NCBI GenBank assembly: GCA_023436065.1
Contig: JAEZKU010000014.1
Location: forward strand, 1 to 45,582
Source of the DNA: Bacillota bacterium
GTDB lineage: Bacteria > Bacillota > Clostridia > Lachnospirales > Lachnospiraceae
Length of the DNA stretch: 45,582 bases
Reading direction: 5' to 3'
In this document: in pieces, positions 16,996 through 25,064 of the stretch
Layout: the number at the start of each line of letters is the position of its first letter
Position numbering within the stretch: position 1 is the first letter of the stretch
Position numbers and translations under genes: made by a program
Notes under the pieces: model-generated
What the model was told of the DNA's origin: nothing
Databases searched by the model: none
What the model saw: only the letters and a program-made list of their open reading frames with translations

Positions 16996-18228
16996 ATGAA
17001 CAGAATTTGGGCTAGAAAGGCAGCATTACTTGTAGCTTCAGCCGCAATCTATATGGCGATACCGGCAGCAACTGCTAAGGCGGACACGATTCCGACAGAG
17101 CAGGGTGTAGCTGGTTTCGCTTATTTATTGGACAATTATTACTCTTGCAATGAGGGCAATAAGGTGGCCGCGGATGAGACCATATTAAATATTCTTAAGA
17201 CAGAAATCATTTCACCCTACGCAAATCTGGGTGTTTCTATAGCTGATAATTATGTTAATGTCAGAAAAGAACCTTCTACGGACAGTGAAGTAGTCGGTAA
17301 ACTTTATCGTGGCTGTGCCGCAGATATTTTAGAGCGCCTGGAAGGGGACTGGGTCAAGATTCAGTCCGGTGACGTAAAAGGGTACATAGCTTCTAATTTT
17401 TTAGCAATCGGTGACGATGCGGAAGCGATGGTGGATGAGTATGCATCGCAATATGCCACTGTCAATACTCAGACCCTGCGTGTTAGAGAGGATAAGAGTG
17501 TGGAATCCAAAATACTGACATTAATTCCGGGTGGTGAAACTTATCCGGTGAAAAAGGTCAGTGGAGATTGGGTTGAGATCGTCTTAGGTGCGGATGAAGA
17601 TACCGGTGGAGATTTCACTGGTTTTGTATCAAAAGAATTTGTCAATATTAAGGTTGAATTTAAATTTGCTATCTCAGTGGAAGAGGAACAGCGTATTCTA
17701 CGCGAACAGCAGGAGGCTGAACGGGCAGAGCGGGAACGTAAGGAAAAACTGGCTCAGGAGAAGGCTGAACGTGAAGAAGCAGCAAGAAGACAAAAAGAGG
17801 AGCAGAAGAAAGCAAATTCAGAACAGAATGTGAAACCACCGACCTCATCGGGGTCAGGATCATCGCTTCGCAACGAAATTATAACCTATGCACAGAAATT
17901 CGTCGGAAATCCTTATGTATGGGGAGGCGAAAGCCTTACCAGAGGTGCTGACTGTTCCGGTTTTGTACAAGCTATCTATGCTGACTTTGGCTACAGCATA
18001 CCGAGAACCTCCAGAGAACAGGCTGCAGGAGCAGGCAAGAGAATCAGTGAATCAGAAATGGCTCCGGGCGATCTGGTATTCTATGCGAACAGCAGGGGAA
18101 CCGTAAACCATGTAGCGATGTATATCGGTAATGGTAGGATCGTGCATGCTGCTAACTCCCGTCAGGGTATCATCAGATCCAATGTAAAGTACAGAGATAT
18201 TTATTGTGTCAGAAGAGTTGTTAATTAG
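16996..18228 (+). CDS. secreted SH3-domain NlpC/P60 peptidoglycan endopeptidase
   Basis: Predicted extracellular cell-wall hydrolase of 410 residues. The start is ATG 16996 (GGGAGG at 16983-16988). Residues 1-29 form a signal peptide ending ATAKA. Two bacterial SH3 domains follow (YVNVRKEPSTDSEVVGKLYR and TLRVREDKSVESKILTLIPG), then a highly charged Glu/Arg/Lys coiled coil of about 45 residues and a Ser/Gly-rich linker. The C-terminal NlpC/P60 domain has catalytic Cys320 (GADCSGF), His372 (NHVAMYIG) and His384. The consensus promoter suggests strong expression. A typical role is daughter-cell separation or turnover by cutting D-Glu-diamino acid bonds; this is inference. Confidence 0.9.
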   Translation: MNRIWARKAALLVASAAIYMAIPAATAKADTIPTEQGVAGFAYLLDNYYSCNEGNKVAADETILNILKTEIISPYANLGVSIADNYVNVRKEPSTDSEVVGKLYRGCAADILERLEGDWVKIQSGDVKGYIASNFLAIGDDAEAMVDEYASQYATVNTQTLRVREDKSVESKILTLIPGGETYPVKKVSGDWVEIVLGADEDTGGDFTGFVSKEFVNIKVEFKFAISVEEEQRILREQQEAERAERERKEKLAQEKAEREEAARRQKEEQKKANSEQNVKPPTSSGSGSSLRNEIITYAQKFVGNPYVWGGESLTRGADCSGFVQAIYADFGYSIPRTSREQAAGAGKRISESEMAPGDLVFYANSRGTVNHVAMYIGNGRIVHAANSRQGIIRSNVKYRDIYCVRRVVN

Positions 18229-18257
18229 GAATAAATAAATTTATGGTTATGGTAACG

Positions 18258-18305
18258 TAAGCCCCTTGAGAAGGATTGGAATTCGACTCAGGGGGCTTAT
18301 TTATT
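18258..18305 (+). terminator. terminator of the NlpC/P60 gene
   Basis: TAAGCCCCTTGAG (18258-18270) pairs with CTCAGGGGGCTTA (18287-18299), one wobble pair, followed by TTTATTA. Confidence 0.85.
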
Positions 18306-18318
18306 AATACTCGATTTT

Positions 18319-18390
18319 TCAACTAATGGATATATTTCTCTCAATACTATTTTGATTTAGAATTAATTTTAGTCTGTCTTTATTCGTCAT
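18319..18390 (-). CDS. possible 23-residue peptide
   Basis: Minus-strand ATG at 18390 preceded by GAGGGGTGAG (four bases before the start), then 23 codons beginning MTNKDRLKLILNQ and a TGA stop. Upstream on the same strand TTGACT is followed, after 16 bases, by TAATAT. The ribosome site is better than chance expectation, but the length is minimal. It could be a small peptide gene, the start of a decayed gene, or coincidence. Confidence 0.3.
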   Translation of the reverse strand: MTNKDRLKLILNQNSIERNISIS

Positions 18391-18516
18391 TTTACTCACC
18401 CCTCATATATCGTATTTACACCATAATTAATTCCATATTAATCTACATGTAATTTTAGTCAACTCCGCAAAAGTAGTAGTAGGTTTATATACTTTAGAAA
18501 TACCCACGTTTCTTAG

Positions 18517-18545
18517 TTGGAAAATTTAGAGAAGTGTGCTAGAAT
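18517..18545 (+). promoter_or_regulatory. promoter of the PilZ gene
   Basis: TTGGAA (18517-18522), a 17-base spacer and TAGAAT (18540-18545). The leader would be about 90 bases. Confidence 0.55.
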
Positions 18546-18642
18546 AATAAGGTAGGACTGGTTATACAGCGGAGTTTACAATATGTTATAAGTTTAATAC
18601 TCATTATTTGCGTACCTGCATCACGGTACATGGGGGGTTTGT

Positions 18643-19068
18643 ATGACAGAGAACGAGATTAAGGAGCGGAGAAAATATAAAAGGCTCCCGATAGAGCTTC
18701 ATCTTGAAGTAGATGAGGTTTTTAAACAGGATAATATCGTAATAAAGAATCTGAATGCATCTGTATCCGTGTTCGATATCTCCAAAAGCGGAATTGGTTT
18801 TATCAGTGATGCGAGTCTTCCCCTGGGATATTATTTCAGAGGGCGGATCAATCTGGGCAACGGTGATTTCTTTAATGTGGTGATACAGATTATCAGGGCG
18901 CATATCACGGAATTTAATAACAAGGTATATGGTGCTGAGTTTGTAGGTCTTGCTCCCTTTCTTGCCGATAAAGTGGACCATTACGAGAAGAAATTACTGA
19001 AAGAGCATGCAAAATTGCAGCCTGAGAATGAATCTAAGGCCGATGTGAAAGACAGTATGCAGAATTAG
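18643..19068 (+). CDS. PilZ-domain protein (c-di-GMP receptor family)
   Basis: A 141-residue single-domain PilZ protein. The c-di-GMP-binding signatures are present: RRKYKRLP near residues 9-16 (RxxxR) and DISKSGIGF near 46-54 (D/NxSxxG). The rest is the expected beta barrel, with AEFVGL near residue 105 and a charged C-terminal helix and tail. Start ATG after a GGGGGG ribosome site. It is monocistronic, with promoter and a very strong terminator. Proteins of this kind often link c-di-GMP to motility, and it lies among scattered motility genes, but the target is unknown. Confidence 0.85.
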   Translation: MTENEIKERRKYKRLPIELHLEVDEVFKQDNIVIKNLNASVSVFDISKSGIGFISDASLPLGYYFRGRINLGNGDFFNVVIQIIRAHITEFNNKVYGAEFVGLAPFLADKVDHYEKKLLKEHAKLQPENESKADVKDSMQN

Positions 19069-19115
19069 TAAACATTGTGGATATACCAAATAGAATAAAT
19101 AGGATAAGTGTTAAC

Positions 19116-19165
19116 ACCGGGAGTAATATGGGCTTGTGTATAAGCTCATATTACTCCCGGTTTAT
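19116..19165 (+). terminator. 20-bp stem terminator of the PilZ gene
   Basis: ACCGGGAGTAATATG and following bases (19116-19135) pair with 19142-19161 in a nearly perfect 20-bp stem, followed by TTATATATATATTT. The loop region contains TGTGTATAA, which reads TTATACACA on the minus strand, a DnaA-box match. Confidence 0.85.
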
Positions 19166-19794
19166 ATATATATTTGATACTAAAATCGGAATGATGGAAG
19201 ATGTGAAGCAATAAATATGAAATTGATTAAATTTAAGCGACGTTTTCTGAGGAAGTATTTGCTAAAAAATTATCATAAATACCTATTGACAAAGATGAAA
19301 ATGTACATATTGCACAAAAGATGCCTGAAAGATGGTAAAATATTACATATTTCCGGTTCAAATGTACAATTCATCAAAAAGTTATCCACAGGCGGGAAGG
19401 CTTATTTTTTAGGAAATGAAAGTTATACACCGATTTATCCACATTATCCACAGGGATAAACTACTCTTGTCGCACAGCCAAAAGAGTGTCAATAACGAAA
19501 GTGCGTTTTGTAACTTATGATAAATCGTAATTTGGGACCCAAAAGTTGAATTTGAATGCTTGACAATGATGTTGTCGGACAATTGTTTGCCTGTAATTAA
19601 AATTTAATAAAAAATTATAGAATATTAACAAAATAGTAAATTATATACATAAATGCTTTCAATTAAGTACATAATTGTGTAGATGGAGTGTAGAATTTCT
19701 ATATTCATGGACATCAAACGGGATAATATTCAAAAAACACAAGGTGTAATTATTACAGGATATCCCATCAGAGGGTAATAGTGCTTAAAGTGGC
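19166..19794. other. gene-free stretch with DnaA boxes and AT-rich tract
   Basis: No reading frame here is convincing. An 80-codon frame at 19217-19459 lacks a good ribosome site and is lysine-rich from AT-rich DNA. The stretch contains the DnaA-box cluster (19382-19452) and, about 150 bases further, a very AT-rich tract (about 19595-19670). The hpf promoter follows at 19795. Confidence 0.6.
19382..19452 (+). promoter_or_regulatory. cluster of DnaA boxes
   Basis: Three exact copies of the consensus TTATCCACA lie at 19382-19390, 19435-19443 and 19444-19452, the last two directly abutting. A near match, TTATACACC, is at 19423-19431. All four have the same orientation. Flanking matches on the other strand are at 19135-19143 (TTATACACA) and 19076-19084 (one mismatch). 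No dnaA or dnaN gene is present, so this is not evidently oriC; it may titrate DnaA or link hpf transcription to it. Confidence 0.7.
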
Positions 19795-19823
19795 TTGTCA
19801 CTTCCTATGCCATATGATATAAT
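19795..19823 (+). promoter_or_regulatory. sigma-A promoter of hpf
   Basis: TTGTCA (19795-19800), 17 bases and TATAAT (19818-19823), 55 bases before the hpf start. In B. subtilis hpf also has SigB and SigH promoters; I see no clear equivalents. Confidence 0.8.
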
Positions 19824-19878
19824 GAAATCAGCATAGAAGTGGTAATGCTAACAAGAAAGTAAAAAGGAGTTGGGCATT

Positions 19879-20406
19879 ATGCGTTATATAATCAGCGGTA
19901 AAAATATCGATGTAACTGAAGGCTTAAAAACGGCTGTATATGAAAAGATAGGGAAACTTGAGAGATACTTCACTCCTGACACTGAAATTCATGTAACACT
20001 CAGCGTAGAAAAAGAAAGGCAGAAAATAGAGGTGACCATTCCGGTTAAGGGTAATATTATCCGTGCGGAACAGGTAAGCAATGATATGTATGTTTCAATC
20101 GACCTGGTAGAAGAGATTATAGAGCGTCAGTTGCGGAAATACAAAAATAAATTAATAGATCATAAGCAGGCATCCTCCAATTTCAACCAGACCTTTATGG
20201 AAGATGATTATTATGAGGATGATACTATTAAGATTGTGAAGACAAAGAGATTCGCAATCAAACCAATGGATGCGGAAGAAGCATGTGTTCAGATGGAGCT
20301 TTTAGGCCATAATTTCTATGTATTCCGCAACGCCCAGACCGACGAAGTAAACGTAGTTTACAAACGCAAGGGCAACACCTACGGACTCATCGAACCAGAA
20401 TATTAA
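19879..20406 (+). CDS. hpf: long-form ribosome hibernation promoting factor
   Basis: Binds 30S subunits and drives dimerisation of idle 70S ribosomes into 100S particles. The 175 residues comprise an N-terminal S30AE domain (MRYIISGKNIDVTEGLKTAV to about residue 100), an acidic linker (EDDYYEDD), and the C-terminal dimerisation domain of the long form (DAEEACVQMELLGHNFYVFR to NTYGLIEPEY). I chose ATG 19879, nine bases after AAGGAG; a TTG at 19870 overlaps that region. It is followed by secA and prfB, as in B. subtilis. Confidence 0.94.
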   Translation: MRYIISGKNIDVTEGLKTAVYEKIGKLERYFTPDTEIHVTLSVEKERQKIEVTIPVKGNIIRAEQVSNDMYVSIDLVEEIIERQLRKYKNKLIDHKQASSNFNQTFMEDDYYEDDTIKIVKTKRFAIKPMDAEEACVQMELLGHNFYVFRNAQTDEVNVVYKRKGNTYGLIEPEY

Positions 20407-20540
20407 CGTTTAAACGGATTAACCCATAAGGAAGACACCCGCTTTGTGCTTGCACAAGGAGCGGGTGTCTTTTTTATGGGTAAGCGTAGCGAAAAGCGAG
20501 TGAGCTTTAGCTCACGAGCTTTAATCCGTTTAAACGTTAA
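20403..20540. repeat. 20-bp inverted repeat bracketing the hpf terminator
   Basis: Positions 20403-20422 (TTAACGTTTAAACGGATTAA) are the exact reverse complement of 20521-20540. The first copy begins one base before the hpf stop codon. Each copy contains the 10-bp palindrome CGTTTAAACG. The arms enclose the hpf terminator, giving a nested structure. A third copy of the right arm lies at 20588-20607. Confidence 0.85.
20433..20475 (+). terminator. hpf terminator with CUUG-capped inner hairpin
   Basis: AGACACCCGCT (20433-20443) pairs perfectly with AGCGGGTGTCT (20460-20470). Inside it TTGTG-CTTG-CACAA (20444-20457) forms a second stem with a CUUG tetraloop. A run of T follows. Confidence 0.9.
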
Positions 20541-20640
20541 TTGCAGCCAAGGGATCGTGCTTGCACGATAAGCGAAGCTCACGAGCTTTAATCCGTTTAA
20601 ACGTTAATTACAGACAAGGGATTTCGTGCTTGCACGAAGA
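20511..20640 (+). repeat. 67-bp tandem direct repeat before secA
   Basis: A unit beginning CTCACGAGCTTTAATCCG starts at 20511 and again at 20578, a period of 67 bases, with few differences over about 58 bases. Each unit ends in a small CUUG-capped hairpin (20554-20569 and 20623-20638). The stem bases differ between copies but stay paired (ATCGTG/CACGAT versus TTCGTG/CACGAA). No coding frame is supported. Confidence 0.8.
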
Positions 20641-20687
20641 CCCAGCTTACATAAAAAGTCAATTTTTGGGTATGTAATAAAATTAGG

Positions 20688-20716
20688 TTGAATAGTAGGA
20701 AGGTAAATGTTACAAT
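20688..20716 (+). promoter_or_regulatory. sigma-A promoter of secA
   Basis: TTGAAT (20688-20693), 17 bases and TACAAT (20711-20716), 55 bases before secA and downstream of the repeats. Confidence 0.65.
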
Positions 20717-20770
20717 ACTAGTTGAACGATTTTTGGATCAAATTTGGAATAGTACAGGAGTGAATATAGA

Positions 20771-23344
20771 ATGGGAATAATAGAAAAGGTATTCGGCACT
20801 CACAGTGAGCGCGAAGTGAAACGAGTATTATCAATCGTAGATAAGATAGAAGCACTGGAACCGAAATTCGTTAAGCTGACGGATGAAGAGCTAAAAGCGA
20901 AGACCATCGAATTCAAGAATAGACTGAAGAATGGGGAAACCCTGGATGATATATTGGTAGAAGCATATGCAACCGTGAGGGAAGCTTCCAAACGAACCAT
21001 AGGCTTAAGACATTTCCGTGTTCAGCTCATTGGTGGAATTATCCTTCATCAGGGTCGTATCACCGAGATGCGTACCGGTGAAGGAAAGACTCTGGTTGCA
21101 ACCTTGCCTTCCTATCTGAACGCACTGGAAGGAAAGGGTGTTCACGTTGTTACAGTAAATGATTACCTGGCTAAGCGTGACTCCGAATGGATGGGACAGA
21201 TACATGAATTTCTCGGCTTGAAGGTCGGAGTCATTTTGAACAGCATGGAAAAGGAAGAACGTCGTGCTGCCTACGCCTGCGATATCACCTATGCAACCAA
21301 TAACGAGCTGGGCTTCGATTACCTGAGAGATAACATGGTTATCTATAAGGAACAGTTGGTTCAAAGGGAGCTTCATTATGCAATTATCGATGAGGTTGAC
21401 TCTATCCTGATTGACGAGGCAAGAACACCGTTGATCATATCCGGTCAGAGCGGTAAGTCTACCGAGCTTTATCGTGTGTGCGATATTCTTGCAAGACAGA
21501 TGGTAAAAGGTAAAGAAAGTGCAGAGCTTACCAAGATGGCTGCTCTGATGAAGGAAGAGATCGAAGAGACAGGTGATTTCATCGTGAATGAGAAGGATAA
21601 GAATGTCCATCTTACCGATGAAGGTGTAAAGAAGGTTGAGCGTTTCTTTAACCTTGAGAATCTCGCTGATCCTGAGAACCTGGAGATACAGCATAATATA
21701 ATTCTTGCACTGCGTGCCCATAATCTGATGTTCCGTGATAAGGACTATGTGGTTAAGGATGATGAGGTTCTGATTGTAGACGAATTTACCGGACGTATTA
21801 TGCCGGGCAGACGTTATAGCGACGGTCTTCATCAGGCGATAGAAGCGAAGGAAAATGTGAAGGTGAAGAGAGAGAGTAAGACACTCGCGACCATTACATT
21901 CCAGAACTTCTTTAATAAATATCATAAGAAATCCGGTATGACCGGTACTGCTTTGACAGAGGAAAAGGAATTCCGTGAGATCTACGGTATGGACGTTATC
22001 GAGATTCCTACGAATCTTCCTGTAAAGCGTATCGACCATCAGGATTCGGTATATAAGACAAGAAAAGAAAAGCTGAGTGCGATCATCAATGAGATTATAG
22101 AATCTCATAAGAAGGGACAACCGGTGCTGGTAGGTACGATCACAATCGAGTCCTCCGAGGAAATCAGCGCCATTCTGAAGAAGTATAATATCCCGCATAA
22201 GGTATTGAATGCAAAGTTCCATGAGCTTGAAGCTGAAATTGTAGCAGAAGCAGGACAGTTGGGTGCCGTAACGATTGCGACCAACATGGCAGGCCGTGGT
22301 ACCGACATTAAGCTCGGAGAGGGTGTAGTCGAGGCCGGTGGCTTAAAGATTATCGGTACGGAGAGACATGAAGCAAGACGTATTGACAACCAGCTGCGTG
22401 GTCGAGCAGGACGTCAGGGTGATCCCGGTGAATCCAAATTCTATATTTCACTGGAAGACGATCTGATGAGACTCTTCGGTTCAGAGCGTCTGATGGCAAT
22501 CTTTAATGGTCTTGGTTTGCCTGAGGGTGAGCAGATCCAGCATAAGATGCTTTCCAATGCCATCGAACGTGCCCAGAAGAGAATTGAAAACAATAACTAC
22601 GGAATCAGAAAGAACCTGTTGGAATATGATCAGGTCAATAACGAACAGAGAGAAATTATCTACGCTGAGCGTAGGAGGGTTCTTGATGGTGAAAGTATGC
22701 GAGATACCATCTACCATATGATCATCGAGACGGTGGAAGGCTGTGTCAACTCCTGCATCAGTGACGATCAAAATCCGTTGGAATGGGATATGAATGAACT
22801 GAATGACCTGTTGCTGCCTATTATACCATTGCAAAAAATTGAATATCCTGAAGATCAGTTAAGGGGTATGAAGAAAAATGATCTTCTTCAGCAACTGAAG
22901 GAAGAAGCTGTAAAGCTCTATGAAGCCAAGGAATCCGAGTTCCCTGAGACCGAGCAGATCAGAGAGATAGAGCGTGTCATCCTGCTTAAGGTTATAGACC
23001 ATAAGTGGATGGATCATATCGATGATATGGACCAGCTGCGTCAGGGTATCGGTTTACAGGCCTATGGTCAGAGACAGCCGGTAGTGGAATACAAATTCCA
23101 GGGCTTTGAGATGTTTGACGATATGATTAATGCAATCCGTGAAGATACCGTCAAGGCACTGCTTCATGTCCGCATCGAACAGAAGGTTGAGCGTGAACAG
23201 GTTGCTAAGGTTACCGGAACCAATCGTGACGACAGTATTGCCAATGCGCCTGTCAAACGTGCTGCTAAGAAGGTTCAGCCCAATGATCCCTGCCCTTGCG
23301 GTAGCGGAAGAAAATATAAACATTGCTGTGGTAAGAATATATAA
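20771..23344 (+). CDS. secA: preprotein translocase ATPase SecA
   Basis: Motor of the general secretion pathway, acting with SecYEG at the membrane. The 857-residue protein is full length. Walker A MRTGEGKT lies at residues 100-107, the DEAD-like motif is in IIDEVDSILIDEARTPL near 206-222, and the helicase motif NMAGRGTDIKLGEGV lies near 505-520. The C-terminus has the zinc-binding SEC-C motif CPCGSGRKYKHCCG (Cys841, Cys843, Cys852, Cys853), used for SecB or ribosome contact. Start ATG with CAGGAGTG upstream. It has its own promoter after the hpf spacer and is followed by prfB. Confidence 0.97.
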   Translation: MGIIEKVFGTHSEREVKRVLSIVDKIEALEPKFVKLTDEELKAKTIEFKNRLKNGETLDDILVEAYATVREASKRTIGLRHFRVQLIGGIILHQGRITEMRTGEGKTLVATLPSYLNALEGKGVHVVTVNDYLAKRDSEWMGQIHEFLGLKVGVILNSMEKEERRAAYACDITYATNNELGFDYLRDNMVIYKEQLVQRELHYAIIDEVDSILIDEARTPLIISGQSGKSTELYRVCDILARQMVKGKESAELTKMAALMKEEIEETGDFIVNEKDKNVHLTDEGVKKVERFFNLENLADPENLEIQHNIILALRAHNLMFRDKDYVVKDDEVLIVDEFTGRIMPGRRYSDGLHQAIEAKENVKVKRESKTLATITFQNFFNKYHKKSGMTGTALTEEKEFREIYGMDVIEIPTNLPVKRIDHQDSVYKTRKEKLSAIINEIIESHKKGQPVLVGTITIESSEEISAILKKYNIPHKVLNAKFHELEAEIVAEAGQLGAVTIATNMAGRGTDIKLGEGVVEAGGLKIIGTERHEARRIDNQLRGRAGRQGDPGESKFYISLEDDLMRLFGSERLMAIFNGLGLPEGEQIQHKMLSNAIERAQKRIENNNYGIRKNLLEYDQVNNEQREIIYAERRRVLDGESMRDTIYHMIIETVEGCVNSCISDDQNPLEWDMNELNDLLLPIIPLQKIEYPEDQLRGMKKNDLLQQLKEEAVKLYEAKESEFPETEQIREIERVILLKVIDHKWMDHIDDMDQLRQGIGLQAYGQRQPVVEYKFQGFEMFDDMINAIREDTVKALLHVRIEQKVEREQVAKVTGTNRDDSIANAPVKRAAKKVQPNDPCPCGSGRKYKHCCGKNI

Positions 23345-23434
23345 ATATTAATTTCATATAAGAGAATATTTATAAGTAATATGTATTGAGATTTTAAAAA
23401 GAGTAATATATAATACAATAAAAGAGGTGATTTG

Positions 23435-24545
23435 GTGGTAGAATTAGATCAGTATAAATATACATTAAGTACCTATGACAAACCATTAATCGAAGTGGGG
23501 GATTCACTTTGACTTAGACAAGAAGAGTCTAAGGGTCAGAGAAATTGAACAAACCATGGAAGAGCCTGGCTTTTGGGATAACAGCGATAAAGCACAGGAA
23601 TACATGAAGGAACTGAAGAATTTAAAGGATACCATTGAGGATTACAAGCATCTTAAGACAAGATATGAAGACGTTCAGACCTTAATCCAGATGGGCTATG
23701 AAGAAAATGATGAAAGTCTGCTTCCGGAGATTGAGGAGGCTTTGGACTTATTCATAAAGGATCTTGATGAACTGAAGCTGCGTACCTTATTATCCGGTGA
23801 GTATGATAAATACAATGCAATACTTACTCTGCACGCCGGTGCCGGAGGGACAGAAAGCTGTGACTGGGCAAGCATGCTCTGCCGCATGTATCAGCGTTGG
23901 GCTGATAAACGCGGCTTTACAACGGAGATGCTTGACTTTTTAGAAGGTGAAGAAGCCGGGTTAAAGTCCGTTACTTTGCAGATCAACGGTGAGAATGCTT
24001 ACGGTTATCTGAAGTCAGAGCGCGGAGTACACCGTCTGGTCCGCATCTCTCCGTTCAATGCGGCGGGGAAAAGACAGACTTCCTTCGTATCCTGTGATGT
24101 AATGCCGGATATCGAAGAGGACACCGGAATAGAGATTAATGAAGAGGATTTAAGAATTGATACCTATCGCTCCAGTGGAGCCGGTGGGCAGCATGTCAAT
24201 AAGACCTCCTCTGCAATCCGAATCACCCACATCCCGACCAATATCGTGGTTCAATGCCAAAACGAACGGTCCCAGCTACAGAATAAGGATAAGGCTATGA
24301 AGATGCTGAAGGCAAAGCTTTATCTGTTAAAGCAGCAGGAGAACCTCGAGAAGATATCAGGCATACGCGGTGAAGTGAAGGATATTGCCTGGGGCAATCA
24401 GATCAGATCCTATGTTATGCAACCATATACTCTGGTCAAGGATCACCGTACCAATGAAGAAGTAGGTAATGCCATCAATGTTCTGGATGGTAATCTGGAT
24501 CCATTTATTAACGCATACTTAAAATGGAATGCACAAAACAGTTAA
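23435..24545 (+). CDS. prfB: peptide chain release factor 2 with programmed +1 frameshift
   Basis: Terminates translation at UGA and UAA. Frame one starts at GTG 23435 (AGAGGTGA upstream) and encodes 25 residues (MVELDQYKYTLSTYDKPLIE then VGDSL), reaching an in-frame UGA at 23510. Slippage by +1 at CTT-T continues as DLDKKSLRVREIEQTMEEPG from 23511. The total is 369 residues, the usual RF2 length. A GGGGG stimulator lies at 23497-23501. The RF2 recognition tripeptide SPF is at residues 205-207 and the catalytic GGQ at 250-252. The 23556 ATG is internal, not the true start. Excess RF2 stops at the UGA, giving autoregulation (established for this family). Confidence 0.96.
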
Positions 24546-24574
24546 CTTGAGAGATTCCTAAAGGAGGAGTACCT

Positions 24575-25033
24575 ATGCAAAGTACGAAGCAGGCGATTTT
24601 TATGCTTGGAGAAGAAGAGTATGGAATGGATATCATGGAAGTAAATATCATAGAGAAATACATGGCGATCGAACCGGTAGCCAGTTTTTCGAAAAACCTC
24701 AAGGGAATTATAAAACTGAGGGGTGATGTTATTCCGGTATATAGTTTGCGCAGGAAATTTGGCATGGAAGATATTGAACCAACTGACGATACCCGGTTCA
24801 TCATAACTACCTCGAATGGAATCCTGATGGCTTATGAGATTGATAAAGTATCGGAAATAGTACAGTTTGATGAAGGACAGGTATTTGAAGTGCCTCCGAT
24901 CATTCAGGGGAATGATACATCTTACATGAAGTCCGTGACTAATATTGGGGAACGTCTGGTTATCATACTGGATCACGACGGGATACTGTCGGAGGAAGAA
25001 CAAGCTAAAATTAAAGCAGTTGTGAAAAAATAA
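24575..25033 (+). CDS. cheW: CheW-like chemotaxis coupling protein
   Basis: Scaffold that connects chemoreceptors to the CheA kinase. The 152-residue protein is a single CheW domain. It begins QAIFMLGEEEYGMDIMEVNI, with the family core NLKGIIKLRGDVIPVYSLRRKFGM near residues 41-64. The later segment YEIDKVSEIVQFDEGQVFEVPP is typical, as is the ERLVIILDHDGIL ending. Start ATG with AAGGAGGAG upstream. It lies 29 bases after prfB and 31 before an ABC transporter lipoprotein, with no terminator between, so cotranscription is possible. No cheA, cheY or receptor gene is adjacent. Confidence 0.88.
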   Translation: MQSTKQAIFMLGEEEYGMDIMEVNIIEKYMAIEPVASFSKNLKGIIKLRGDVIPVYSLRRKFGMEDIEPTDDTRFIITTSNGILMAYEIDKVSEIVQFDEGQVFEVPPIIQGNDTSYMKSVTNIGERLVIILDHDGILSEEEQAKIKAVVKK

Positions 25034-25064
25034 CTGCTTAAAATAGGATTTGGAGGCTAAGTAA

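Larger units (their letters stand above)
18306..18642. other. AT-rich spacer before the PilZ gene
   Basis: No long coding frame. It holds a possible 23-codon minus-strand reading frame (18319-18390) and the PilZ promoter at 18517-18545. I looked for a c-di-GMP riboswitch consensus and saw none. Confidence 0.6.

Noticed and set aside
18300..18642. c-di-GMP riboswitch before the PilZ gene
   Set aside because: The conserved GEMM core and tetraloop-receptor sequences were not found in the spacer.
19217..19459. 80-codon + strand frame before hpf
   Set aside because: Weak ribosome site, lysine- and tyrosine-rich from AT-rich DNA, no recognisable family, and it runs through the DnaA boxes. More likely non-coding.
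19069..19878. A functional chromosome origin
   Set aside because: DnaA boxes and an AT tract are present, but dnaA, dnaN, rpmH and other usual origin neighbours are absent, and I could not see DnaA-trio repeats.
21005..22222. 405-codon minus-strand frame inside secA
   Set aside because: Lies wholly antisense to a secure secA reading frame; cysteine- and leucine-rich composition typical of a shadow frame.
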